A stretch of DNA of 60,000 bases, from contig NC_092675.1 in assembly GCF_964355755.1 (NCBI RefSeq), positions 1,557,001-1,617,000 of the forward strand, written 5' to 3'. Below are positions 9,901-18,997 of this stretch, piece by piece. This DNA comes from Antedon mediterranea (Eukaryota; Echinodermata; Crinoidea; Comatulida; Antedonidae). The translations under genes and the position numbers were made by a program. Below the pieces are notes generated by a model. That model was not told the origin of the DNA. It saw only the letters and a program-made list of their open reading frames with translations, and did not search any database. Numbering within the stretch: the first letter of the stretch is position 1; every line of letters begins with the position of its first letter.

Positions 9901-12609
9901 TTTTGCATTTTTCGTAAGTATTTTTACAAATGATCAGGACGCTGTGGACTTTGTTACATCTTTTCAACAACATTCTTCTCCCCAAAGGGTCCCATTGTGC
10001 CACCGGCAACCAATTATGGTGAACTAGCACACTGGGGTTAACCCCTACTCTTGAAAGATGTACTAGGTTCTTTACACGAGCAATGTGCACACAAACTAGA
10101 TGTGTACATCTAAATGTTTTTTTGTCACAAAGTTTGATAGTGTAAACAGAGCTTTAGTTGTCAGTATACTGAATATTGAATTGCTATTTTATGTCATTGA
10201 TAACAGTTACTTGTAAATTTGTCTTTCAGTTTGCAGCAATTCTGGCTCCACATCCATATCTTACTTGCCCTGCTATGGTACGTAATTCTTTATTTGATGA
10301 TAATATTAATTTAGTTAGTTTGTAAGTTGTAAGTAGTGAATCGTGGTTAAGAAAGGAACATAATAACTAAAAGTCTTAACACATTGTCCAGTGTATTTCT
10401 ATATATTTCAACTATATTTATGGGGGTTGTCCCATTCAGCCAAAGCTCATCATGTATATTAGCCTTAATACGCTTCTGAGTATGTATTACCTCACTTATT
10501 AACACCTGTTACGGTACAATGAACCATATATAGAAGTTTGATTTATTTACCTACATCTGACAAATTTATAACATTCCACTTTTCTGCCATCAGTGCGACA
10601 GCTTTTGTTAAATGCCAAAATTAAGGTAAAATCCTTGTTTTCATTTTACTAGTTTGATTCAGAGAGTCACAGCTTTGTGATGAGATGTACTCCAAGTTCA
10701 ACCTTCCACCTAAAGGAGTACCACTTGCCAATGATTTTGAAGGATGCCTTTGGTATTGTAAGTATTCTTAAGCTCTGTCTACACTATCAAACTAGTTTTA
10801 CACAATAAAGAGTGATGTTCCCAAATATGGTACTGGTATGACATCATCATCATGTCCATATATAGATCAAACATAAAGTTTGATAGTGTGAACAGAGCTT
10901 TAATTCCTTTGAAAATCTAATATACCACTTTAAACATGTTTTGTTTTTTTTTATATTTGTAACTTTCTTGACGTGCAACAACATTTTAAGGCATTGAACA
11001 TTTATGGTAGTGATATTCCCAAATATGGTAGTGATATTCCCAAATATGGTAGTGATATTCTCAAATATGGTAGTGATATGACATCATGTCCATATATGGG
11101 CACATCACATTTGTTGTCGCATAAAGTTAAATAGTGTAGACAAGGCTTTAGTAATACAATCAGGACTTTTTTTATTCTTACAGCTTGGATTCCAACTGAG
11201 TACAGTAACACTTTATCCAGCGCAGCTACACGCTGTTGTGATTGCAGCCTTTGCCTCGTTGGTGGGGCCATTCGGTGGCTTCTTTGCAAGCGGATTCAAA
11301 AGAGCATTCAAAATTAAGGTAATTGCAATTCTAGACGTTTCTTCAATCAATGTATCAATCCCACTACTGTGTTGGGCCATGGTTTCCTCTTGAGCTATTT
11401 GCCAAATGTTCAAGATGTATTGTCCCTAAAAACGTGTAAAATGAATAGGCCATTTTGTAGTTTTAATCAAGTGAGTCTCTTCCGTAGAAAATAAACCTGA
11501 AAAAATAATGTTTTCACAGCCAATTTGACTATTTTTTGCTTTAAATTACAGTTTTTTAAGTAAATAATTTTTTTTTTTCAATCCAAATTTTTTTCAAAGT
11601 GAATAACTATTATGTGACATTAGAATGGCATATTCAACCCAAAAAATTGGAAAAACATTTTTTTCAGGGGGATAATATGTAAAAATACATAATTCAATTT
11701 TCACTTGTTAATCAATCCATTATTTTTTTTTTTTTTAGGATTTTGGAGATGTTATTCCAGGGCATGGCGGAATCATGGATAGGTTTGATTGTCAATTTAT
11801 TATGGCATCATTCCTCTATGTCTACATCTTCACCTTTCTCAAGTGAGTTTATAAAATTATATTATCATATTATTATATAATAATATTTTGTTTGTACTGG
11901 CTTATGACAGGTAGCTGTTACAAATAATGTAAATTATTTATGTACATTTTTGTAAATATAAATATATGCACTCCTGTGGATTGTGCATAGGTATACTATA
12001 TAGGTAGTCTACACGTTTAGTCTGTGTTGCTACAGTAAAGTTAGTACTGTATTGTTAAACACCATGCGGTGTTGTTGGCTTAGTCAGCCGTAAAGTTGTT
12101 AATTTGCATAACAAATGTGTCCGCTTATAAAACTAGGCAACGGAGATGCGGAATCTATGTTAGTAAGTTACTGTTTACCAGTTGGACAAGTGTTACAGTG
12201 TATGAAACAGTGTTAACGTAGATAGAAGGTTATAACTGGTGCAAGCAGTGGTATTGTTAAGCCAGCTTGCCGGTAAGCCATGGTATTATGTTAAGCCAGC
12301 TACAATAAAAGGAATATACCTGATGTTCGTACTGTTGAATTGTTGTTTGTCTACTGCGTTTTAGAAACAGCGACTACAACCAAATTTATTGCATAACGGC
12401 AATAAAAGTCTGTGTGTTGATATCTTGCCAATGTTTGCTAATGATTGTTAATAAGTAATAGCACTGGTTCTTTTTGCTTTATTTCACACAGAACTGCAAA
12501 CCCTCAAAAACTAATTCAGCAGTTGTTCCAACTACCCGTTGAGGACCAGATGACGGTATACAACTCTTTACAGGAACATTTGGTGAAGAGTGGAGCAATT
12601 GAGCTATAA
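3874..12609 (+). CDS. CDS2: CDP-diacylglycerol synthase (CDS1/CDS2 type), complete, 13 coding exons
   Basis: Phosphatidate cytidylyltransferase: makes CDP-diacylglycerol from CTP and phosphatidate in the ER membrane, feeding phosphatidylinositol synthesis. Exons: 3874-3945, 5469-5587, 6884-6980, 8429-8608, 8909-8969, 9098-9156, 9556-9694, 9813-9913, 10230-10277, 10653-10757, 11184-11318, 11739-11842, 12492-12609. All phases join, giving 445 residues, the usual animal length. The family signature runs from S363 to D389 ([11 protein letters not shown]...[11 protein letters not shown]). [13 protein letters not shown] in exon 8 and several hydrophobic membrane segments (exons 3-9) also fit. The N-terminus is a poorly conserved cytosolic tail; Met1 is chosen because the frame opens there, but Met7 (MSELRHRDG) resembles vertebrate starts. 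CDS1 and CDS2 are vertebrate duplicates, so the symbol is approximate. Confidence 0.93.
3946..5468 (+). other. CDS intron 1
   Basis: AT-rich intron with no gene. Holds a 26-bp perfect palindrome at 4775-4800 (separate entry). Confidence 0.6.
4768..4807. mobile_element. Micro-palindrome 1 with 7-bp direct repeats
   Basis: A 26-bp perfect palindrome (4775-4800; arms CATAGAGATATTA and TAATATCTCTATG) is flanked exactly by ACCTAGT (4768-4774) and ACCTAGT (4801-4807). Reads as an insertion with a 7-bp target-site duplication. Confidence 0.6.
5469..5587 (+). CDS. CDS2: CDS coding exon 2
   Basis: Pro-rich cytosolic tail ending ILKRLPQ(R). Acceptor TTTTCAG, donor GTAGGG, phase 2. Least conserved exon, accepted because both phases fit its neighbours. 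Confidence 0.78.
5588..6883 (+). other. CDS intron 2
   Basis: AT-rich intron. Apart from micro-palindrome 2, no gene, RNA or repeat is recognised; the short open frames near 6635-6933 run into the acceptor T-tract and are shadows. Confidence 0.5.
5923..5957. mobile_element. Micro-palindrome 2 with near 7-bp repeats
   Basis: A 21-bp near-palindrome (5930-5950) with ends CATGGAG and CTCCATG; flanks TTCTAAA and TTCTAAC agree at 6 of 7 bases. Lies in CDS intron 2. Confidence 0.5.
6884..6980 (+). CDS. CDS2: CDS coding exon 3
   Basis: [18 protein letters not shown]... includes the first membrane segment. Acceptor after a T-rich tract, donor GTAAGT. Confidence 0.9.
7039..8315. repeat. 18-bp minisatellite, about 70 units, CDS intron 3
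   Basis: Unit ACTAACTAGTTACCAACA, containing the 8-bp palindrome AACTAGTT. Variants: TAG/TTG in the palindrome, and ACCAAC versus ACCGAC. ACCGAC units cluster at about 7630-8190 with ACCAAC units on both sides, which suggests stepwise local expansion. One micro-palindrome interrupts it. It makes up most of the 1.4-kb intron. Confidence 0.95.
7299..7342. mobile_element. Micro-palindrome 3 inside a minisatellite
   Basis: A 30-bp palindrome (7306-7335; arms CATGGAGGTATAAA and TTTATACCTCCATG) interrupts the 18-bp minisatellite. AACTAAC flanks it on both sides; removing the palindrome and one flank restores an ordinary array unit. Confidence 0.65.
8429..8608 (+). CDS. CDS2: CDS coding exon 4
   Basis: Conserved [10 protein letters not shown] and [13 protein letters not shown], second and third membrane segments. 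Donor GTAAGT at 8609; 60 whole codons. Confidence 0.93.
8909..8969 (+). CDS. CDS2: CDS coding exon 5
   Basis: [20 protein letters not shown](G), matches the family's YHRFISF region. Phase 1 end. Confidence 0.9.
9098..9156 (+). CDS. CDS2: CDS coding exon 6
   Basis: (G)[19 protein letters not shown], membrane segment and the conserved LVK-Y--QF stretch. Phase 0 end. Confidence 0.9.
9331..9524 (-). mobile_element. tRNA-derived SINE (family B)
   Basis: Reverse complement begins AAGCTGTAGCTTGGTGGTTA, has a B box GGTTCAATCC and ends ...TTTATCCATCCTGTAATTGG. A second copy lies on the plus strand at 58985-59154. In CDS intron 6. Confidence 0.7.
9556..9694 (+). CDS. CDS2: CDS coding exon 7
   Basis: [18 protein letters not shown] and EGLIWFI...CNDIMAYMF(G), the highly conserved core with the NDIMAY motif. 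Phase 1 end. Confidence 0.94.
9813..9913 (+). CDS. CDS2: CDS coding exon 8
   Basis: [20 protein letters not shown], catalytic-core sequence shared across the family. Phase 0 end at GTAAGT. Confidence 0.94.
9960..10156. mobile_element. SINE-A fragment joined to a family-1 MITE end
   Basis: 9985-10110 resembles 600-715 (AGATGTACTAGGTTCTTT, CTAGATGTGTAC), the body of SINE A. 10117-10156 is the right terminus of the family-1 MITE (GTTTGATAGTGTAAACAGAG). Same order and orientation as the composite at 426-872. In CDS intron 8. Confidence 0.6.
10230..10277 (+). CDS. CDS2: CDS coding exon 9
   Basis: Sixteen codons, [16 protein letters not shown], a short lumenal/loop piece. Acceptor TCTTTCAG, donor GTACGT. 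Confidence 0.82.
10653..10757 (+). CDS. CDS2: CDS coding exon 10
   Basis: [20 protein letters not shown]... ending [11 protein letters not shown]. The donor GTAAGT is followed within 5 bases by a family-1 MITE. Confidence 0.88.
10768..10903. mobile_element. Family-1 MITE, TTAA-flanked
   Basis: Ends TTAAGCTCTGTCTACACTAT and its inverted counterpart ...AGTGTGAACAGAGCTTTAA; TTAA on both sides (10768-10771, 10900-10903). Inserted 10 bp after the exon-10 splice donor. Confidence 0.8.
10986..11150. mobile_element. Family-1 MITE with expanded internal repeat
   Basis: Four tandem ~20-bp units of TATGGTAGTGATATTCCCAA (11004-11080) are amplified within the element; CCATATATGG at 11090-11099; the right end GTGTAGACAAGGCTTTA is recognisable. 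In CDS intron 10. Confidence 0.7.
11184..11318 (+). CDS. CDS2: CDS coding exon 11
   Basis: Ends with [18 protein letters not shown], the first half of the family signature. Phase 0. Confidence 0.94.
11739..11842 (+). CDS. CDS2: CDS coding exon 12
   Basis: [20 protein letters not shown], second half of the signature with the metal-binding Asp region. Donor GTGAGT, phase 2. Confidence 0.94.
12064..12380 (+). mobile_element. Possible solo LTR in CDS intron 12
   Basis: Shows a TATAAAA (about 12126), a poly(A)-like AATAAAA (about 12304) and a more complex base composition than its surroundings. No partner LTR, primer-binding site or clear target duplication was found, so this is only a suggestion. 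Confidence 0.2.
12492..12609 (+). CDS. CDS2: CDS coding exon 13 and stop
   Basis: Ends ...[15 protein letters not shown]-stop (12607-12609), matching the helical C-terminus (LIQQL...L..HL...G) of the family. Confidence 0.9.
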
Positions 12610-12663
12610 AAGACAACATGGCGGTCACAGTCACATTCTCTGTGTAATTCTATCGACAGTTGC

Positions 12664-12812
12664 TAAAGCTCTGTCTACACTATTAAACTTTATGTTACAA
12701 CAAAATGTGATGTGCCGATGATGTCATACCATATTTGGACATATCACAACTATATTTGTGCACATCACACTTTTTTTTGTCAAACTAGTTTGATAGTGTA
12801 GACAGAGCTTAA
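12664..12812. mobile_element. Family-1 MITE in the CDS 3' UTR region
   Basis: TAAAGCTCTGTCTACACTAT ... GATAGTGTAGACAGAGCTTA, clean inverted termini of about 25 bp. It starts 55 bp after the CDS stop codon, so it is probably transcribed in the 3' UTR. Confidence 0.85.
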
Positions 12813-13934
12813 GGTAACAAAGAGTAAATAGTTGTACCCAAGTCAAAAACTTGTTGCTAGGTACACAGACAAGCCTTATTAGGTAAACTACTGGTCACAT
12901 GACTTGTTTACAAGCCTTTTCCAAGCGTATCCTATATTTAATGTCGTGATCATTTAGATATATAAATATTTTATTCACATTTGAAATGCAATTTGTAATG
13001 TTCTTTTCCTGTCACTGTACACAACAATCTATAAGATAATGTATTTAATATGTTACACAATTTAATTATTTGAGTGTGTAGTATTGTGGTATTACAGAGT
13101 AAAGTGCAGTAGATAGTTCTTAAGTCCAAACAATAACCTGGCCAAATCTGTTATCAAGCATTATAACCCCCATCATTTTTTATCTTTTGTGGGTGCCTTA
13201 ATCTTAAGCATTTTAGAGTGTTATTTAAAAAAAAAATAATTATAAAGGGGTAGAAAAATAATGTAAAGGTATATTGATAATAATTTTTAAATTAAGGAAT
13301 AAAACTCTAAACTGACCAAAAATGATACTAACATAAATAATGATTTAGATGTATTAATTTGTTTTGCCCTCCTATGACGTGACTGGATACTGAGACAACG
13401 TGACTGGATACTGAGACATCGAGAAAACTTAACAAATGAACATTCTCAGGTTGGAGAATTACTTTTAAAATGTTATCCAGTATGTCTGAAAAAAAAACAA
13501 CTGACCAATTAACTTAGCTCCATGACGCAAGTTAATTTGTAGTAGTTAAAATTACCTTGGTTTAAATGTGAACATTTTTCTAATATATTAATTAATAACT
13601 ACATTCATTATTGTGAAACTGATTATTAATTACTATACCAGCTAATTGAGTAATCGACATATGTAGTCATTAATTAAAAGGAGTGCTTTTGACTAGACCT
13701 GCATTTACTTAACAGTAAAGTATTGTGCGTCAGTTTTAAGTATTTGGATCAAATAGTTCGAATGATGTATGGAATTTTTAAATAATGCAATTTAATGTGC
13801 TTAGATGAGGCTGATTTTGTTATGCTTTATCATAAAATGTTAAAGATTAATCACAAAAAAAGTGATTGTCATATGCATGTGTTTCATTCAGTTTAATCAT
13901 GATTTTGAAGCATAATGCAACAAAACAAATTTAT
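12813..13934. other. Intergenic/3' UTR stretch
   Basis: AT-rich with no gene. AATAAA at 13298-13303 is a possible CDS poly(A) signal. A short tandem pair ACGTGACTGGATACTGAGAC lies at about 13377-13420. Confidence 0.4.
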
Positions 13935-14080
13935 TAATGTGTCCCTTGAATAGGGGTTGGTTCTGAATAATGGGTGGCCCCTGAATAGGAGGTGGCTCCA
14001 AATGAGGGGTGGCTCCTGAATAGGGGTTGGTCCCTGAATAGGGGTTGGCCCCTGAATAAGGGGTGACCCCTGAATAATAA
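13935..14080. repeat. ~18-bp GAATAGGGGTTGGCCCCT minisatellite
   Basis: About eight degenerate units of TGAATAGGGGTTGGCCCC. Shares the core of the 23-bp array at 28841-29541 and of 35443-35620. Confidence 0.8.
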
Positions 14081-15630
14081 TAATATTTCCCTCATTCTTT
14101 TCAATAAGTAAAGAGCTGGAAAGTTAAAACAATTTTTATTATTAGTTATTCAATTCAATTATATTCAGTAATAATGTTTCATAATAATTATACTCACCAA
14201 TAATTTTGTATAATTTTAATATGATTTTTATATAAAAAGTATTAAATGTTATACAAATGTTGAAACTTTTTTAACCAATTTAAATTTCTCTCTCTAATAA
14301 TGGCCAAAATTTAAATGATTTCTATAATACAAACGATTGACCATAAATAACCAATGAAAATGGAATAATGAATATTTGAATTTATTAATTTCCAAAATAG
14401 TGTATTAAACAAATTAATTTATTATATGTAAGACTAAGATGTAACTTTATGAGTTTTTAAAGTAATTTAATTTTTAGTTTAAACAATGATTGTGTGAATT
14501 AGTTTACTAATAACATAGGTATATTCCTTTTTCAATGTTGAGTTATAACATTCTCACTCCTGAGGACAAAGAATATTGATCGGAACGTCGAGAAACTCAT
14601 TCGTTATTGTTAGAACAACATTAAACTCTTTAAAAACTACACGCCCTACATACAAGAAGAAAAACGCCTTTGGTTTAATTTATGGGTGGTCAATTTTAAG
14701 AAAGGTTTAATCTATTTTAAGCATAACGTCCATTACTATCAACTCTCCCAATACTGGACACCATTGCAACAATATGTCTGGTTTTCCATTTTTGTTTTAA
14801 TGGTTAAAACAAGGATTTAGGACCATTTGGACCCGGTCAACTGTCTGTATTTGGGTTTTCAGATAGTTCGATATTGGTAAAGTTATAACTTGTGTTCGAT
14901 ATTGGTAAACTTTTGCTGGCATAACTTGTGTTTTTGCAATAATGTATATTACAGGTAATGACAGGGCCAAGTGGAACCATGCTTGTCATTTTCTCTTGTA
15001 ACAAAATCCTACCAATGACCATGTTGGCTATTTTTATTATTGTTTTGTCTATTTCTTCTTTTTCTTGCACTCCATATTCCTCAGGTCTTAAATGTGCACA
15101 GATTTTTTTAACAATTATATATTGAGTCTATTTCGTGCCTAGCTTACCTGGATAAACCGACAATCGCCCGTGCTCTCCAGAGTCTTAGATACGAAAAGTT
15201 AAAGTTCCTAGGATACTTCTGGACCAAAATGGACTAGTCCGCAATCACCATTATAGAATAATCTTAATGAAGGACCATTTATTCAATACCTGAGCTTACA
15301 GAGATGTGGTCTTTAATTGAGATATTTGAGAAGTCGTGTTCAGACCTTGTATCAAATAAGAATAGTATAAAATGTGACGTTGATATTTTGTGTTGTCTTT
15401 AATGAAATATCTTGTTGTTTAAATGTATAAATCATGTATGATGTACACATATTTTGCTTTCTAGATAAAATATACTAATCACAATCTACTCTGTAATAGT
15501 TTTAGCGCATTGTTTTCTGTACTCTTTTATTAGTTTTTAATTTAATAAATTCCTTCAGATAGAGACAAACGAAATTGTAGCCAACGTGTAGTCATTTTGT
15601 TATCGATTTGTATCTTCCTTGTATTCTCTC
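14081..15630. other. Intergenic stretch
   Basis: No gene recognised. 14569-14605 (CTCCTGAGGAC...GATCGGAACGTCGAG) resembles the terminal motif of Penelope-like elements, weakly. Otherwise AT-rich unique sequence. Confidence 0.35.
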
Positions 15631-15781
15631 TTAATCTCTGTCTACACTATCAAACTATAGTGACATAAAAAGTGTGATCTACCTAAATATGGTAGTGATA
15701 TACCCAAATATGGTAACGGTATGACATCATCATATCCATATAATGGGCACATCACATTCTTTTTTGTCACATAAAGTTTAG
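15631..15781. mobile_element. Family-1 MITE
   Basis: TTAATCTCTGTCTACACTAT at the left, GGTAGTGATATACCCAAATA inside, and ...GTCACATAAAGTTTA at the degraded right end. Confidence 0.75.
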
Positions 15782-16202
15782 CGAAGTTTATAAATACTGC
15801 ACGTGAAGTAACGTAAAGATGCATGGACCATTTTCTAGGCGTCATACGATTTGCAGTTCTTAGAATTATATGTACAGCTTCGTTCTTCACTCTCAATGGA
15901 TTTTGAATGTTCGATCATCCTACTCAGTTTCTATCAGTCCGTTTCTAAACGTCACATCCCATGATCATTATGCGGCTCTTTAATCTTACAAATGATCATA
16001 TCTCGAAACACGTTCCTCACATAAAACTGTTTTAATGAACAAGTTTGAGTAGACCAGTTTCAAGTTACGTAATAGCACATTTCATAATTGGTATAGTTCA
16101 CGAACTAAATTCTCCCCAAACCCTCGGCAAAATATTGAACGAATCTTCACTTTATAGTATAATAAGGAAGTAGACCTAATACAACGTATTTCGAATGTGT
16201 CA

Positions 16203-16478
16203 TTATCATCATTAACATGATCTCCAGTTGTTCATTATCATCATCATCATCATTATCATCATCATCATCATCATCATCATATCATCGTCTTTATATCATT
16301 ATCATCATCATTATCATCATCATCGTCATCATATCATCATCGTCATCATCAGTATCACCATCTTCATCTTCACCATCATCGTCATCATCATCATCATAAT
16401 ATCATCATCTTCTTTATCATTATCATATTCATCATCAACATCATCATCACCATCAGCACATCATTATCGTCCTCGTGT
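16203..16478. repeat. (ATC)n microsatellite
   Basis: Imperfect ATC/TCA trinucleotide array of about 275 bp. Its open frames (poly-Ser, poly-Ile/His) are artefacts. Confidence 0.95.
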
Positions 16479-16701
16479 AATTTCTTTGTGCCACGACTAG
16501 ATCGATATCACATTACTTTAGATATCTATATTCTTAACCAATTGTTGAATTACAATAATTGCGTAAAACAACATTATAACAAGTTCATTACAAGAATACC
16601 GGGTTACTTATGAAATACAGGTGATGTCAATAATGCGCGTATAAAATACATCACCGAGTCTCTTAATAATTTGAATTGACATAGAAAATGAACTGACAGT
16701 A

Positions 16702-16756
16702 CATTAATATAATAATATTGACATTCAAAACCAATAGTATTATTATATTAATATAT
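16702..16756. repeat. AT-rich inverted repeat
   Basis: TTAATATAATAATATTG and CAATA...TATTATTATATTAA form a hairpin of about 17 bp with a small bulge. Possibly a decayed element. Confidence 0.4.
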
Positions 16757-16965
16757 AAGTGACGTATATGGTAATTTGTTCAACGCAACATGTTGGCGAA
16801 AGAACGGCTAGGCCTATATTGATATCTACCTAAATTGACATTCATTGTTAATTTAACGTTAATATCAGCCCATTTCCTGGTAGGCCTAAACATGATTCAA
16901 ACTGTTGACGAACAATGTAGGTTTTGTGTGGAATTAGATATAATTATGACAACAAATATTTCTTT

Positions 16966-17277
16966 AAAAGACGCCGCTCATCAACTCTTCGCTTCGTTCA
17001 TCCAGCAGACTTCTTCTAAAACCTGGACCCCGTTCCAGAACTCGGTTTTACGGTGATCGTGCTTTCGCTGTCGCAGCCCCAAAACTCTGGAACACTCTAC
17101 CACTCGAAATACGCTCATCAAAATCTGTTATCACATTTAAAACTAAACTCAAAACTCATCTCTTCAGAGAAGCATAATCGCACGCTACTACTTGCACTGA
17201 TCTTGGAAAACACAGCGCTTTGAAACCTTTGTCTCTTGCGCTTTATAAATGTTATTTATTATTATTATTATTATTAT
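16966..17277 (+). mobile_element. 5'-truncated LINE (CR1/L2-like), 3' end
   Basis: The plus-strand frame ending at TAA 17175-17177 encodes the C-terminal end of a non-LTR reverse transcriptase: SSLRSSSRLLLKPGPRSRTR then YGDRAFAVAAPKLWNTLPLE and KLKTHLFREA-stop, with no frame break over about 70 codons. It lacks a start codon. The 3' UTR reads GCGCTTTATAAATGTTATTT and ends in a (TTA)n tail at 17252-17277, as expected for this LINE group. The catalytic domains are absent. Confidence 0.8.
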
Positions 17278-17316
17278 ATCTACCGATTACATGCGTCTCA
17301 ATATTTATCGGTAGAT
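17278..17316. repeat. 10-bp perfect inverted repeat
   Basis: ATCTACCGAT and ATCGGTAGAT separated by 19 bp, directly after the LINE tail. Confidence 0.5.
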
Positions 17317-17320
17317 GTTT

Positions 17321-17608
17321 TCATAGACTCTCTTTTCCCAAACGTGCTTTGGGGTATGCGCATTGCTCAGTCCGAGTAACGAGTTTCCAAATATCCAGGC
17401 ATTTTTCAGCCGTAGTAAACCGATGGTAACTTGTTCCTTGGAGCGATGCAAAAAAACCAAAATTGATGATTATATCTTCCTTCTTCCTAACGTTTTCCGT
17501 CTCCCGACATAAGCCTGCCCATCGTTTGTTCCCATTTGTTATAGGGTAGGACGGTTTGAATAATAAATAATAATCATTATAAAATTCGACACGCTTGTCG
17601 CAATACAA
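17321..17608 (-). other. Unrecognised open frame, possibly a decayed THAP-like fragment
   Basis: A 95-codon minus-strand frame in sequence less AT-rich than its surroundings. YHRFTTAEKCLDIWKLVTRT resembles the F-H-R-F-P...W core of THAP domains, but the zinc-binding Cys/His set cannot be placed. It may be a transposon relic or chance. Not called as a gene. Confidence 0.2.
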
Positions 17609-17931
17609 TATCGGTATTAAACAATTGTGATAATAAACTAATACTAATAAAATATATGGTAAATATAAACAAGAATTAATTATACATAACGGATATTATA
17701 AAATTGATTATCATTATGAATGTATGGTTGTTATAGTTACTGCCTGTTTGTTATTGATACTTAAAAAGTAATAATAATATTGACTGGAATAAGTTTATCC
17801 TTCAACAAGAAGCAGTGGCGATTTTCTTGCCCTCCCTTCCAACACAACCTCTCCAACCTCCTCGGTGTGATAAACCTTTAAAGAAGATAATTAATATGAA
17901 AGAATAAACATTTAGTTGATTGATTGATTAA

Positions 17932-17970
<39 letters not shown>

Positions 17971-18816
17971 TGATTGAATGATTTATAGACAATGATTATC
18001 GGTTACCATAAACAAGAATACTAATAATGTTGATATACAATAATAAAAAGCGTTATATTTAAACAAAGTAGATTCCTCATTTCTTTTTATTAATATTATA
18101 CTAATGTAATGAATCATTTAATTACGGTAGCATGATAAATTAGATTGTCATGGTTGCTGTGTAACGATGTCATTATTATAGGAGTAATCAATAGTGATGT
18201 AGGTCTACGGTTTGGTATAAACAATTGATAATAATGATAATTTATACTTCCTTATATTTATGAGACCTATTGATTAATATTACGGTTCGTTTAATCGATT
18301 GTTTTAACCAGATGCTCAGTTGTTGCGCATACCACAGCACTTTTCAACAAGTGGGCGGTACTTAAACTTTAAGTTCTCACTTATATCCGTCTTTAAGATT
18401 ACTACGCCATCTTTTAAAAAAAAGTTTGCTCTATCATTGTTCAATTGATGCCGTGTGGTATACTATACATAATAATTATTAATAGGCCTACTGCGCTATT
18501 ATTGAAAATAAGAATAAATGATCTAACCATCCTAAAGGTAATTTTTTTGGACTGGAAAAGTTTGGACTACAATATTAGTATTACAAACAACTTCGCATTT
18601 AACAAACAATATTTATATTGATTCACGAACAACTTCAACAAACAAAAGAGTGGATTAAAAAAAGTTGTGAAAACAAATTACGAAAACGTTTCTTTATTTA
18701 TCCTCTGGCGCGGATTTAAGTACGTGCTATTGTGAAGTGATAAGGTCTTAAGTCAATCAACATTGCGCAGACGATCGACTGCAGGTAGAGTGCGGTAATA
18801 ATAAACAATTGAGGCC
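17609..18816. other. BICC1 upstream region
   Basis: A (TTGA)n microsatellite lies at 17914-17980. The rest, up to the BICC1 start codon, should hold the first-exon promoter and 5' UTR; no TATA box or other element can be assigned with confidence. Confidence 0.4.
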
Positions 18817-18997
18817 ATGGCGGACATAGAAGTAGATAATACGATGCGGAATTTACTGCAGAAATATGAAAAGGAAAACAATGTTGAAAGTGATTTGACC
18901 AGCCTAGAGCCTCAAGATGATATAAATGAACAAGACCCCAGCATCTGCGAGGATCGTTTTCGCGTTGATCGTAAGAAACTGGAGCAGATGCTGCAAG
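18817..18997 (+). CDS. BICC1: BICC1 coding exon 1
   Basis: Residues 1-60, acidic N-terminus then the conserved DRFRVDRKKLEQMLQ. Donor GTAAGT at 18998, phase 1. Confidence 0.92.

Noticed and set aside
16217-16500. Poly-Ser and poly-Ile/His open frames
   Set aside because: Translation of the (ATC)n microsatellite.
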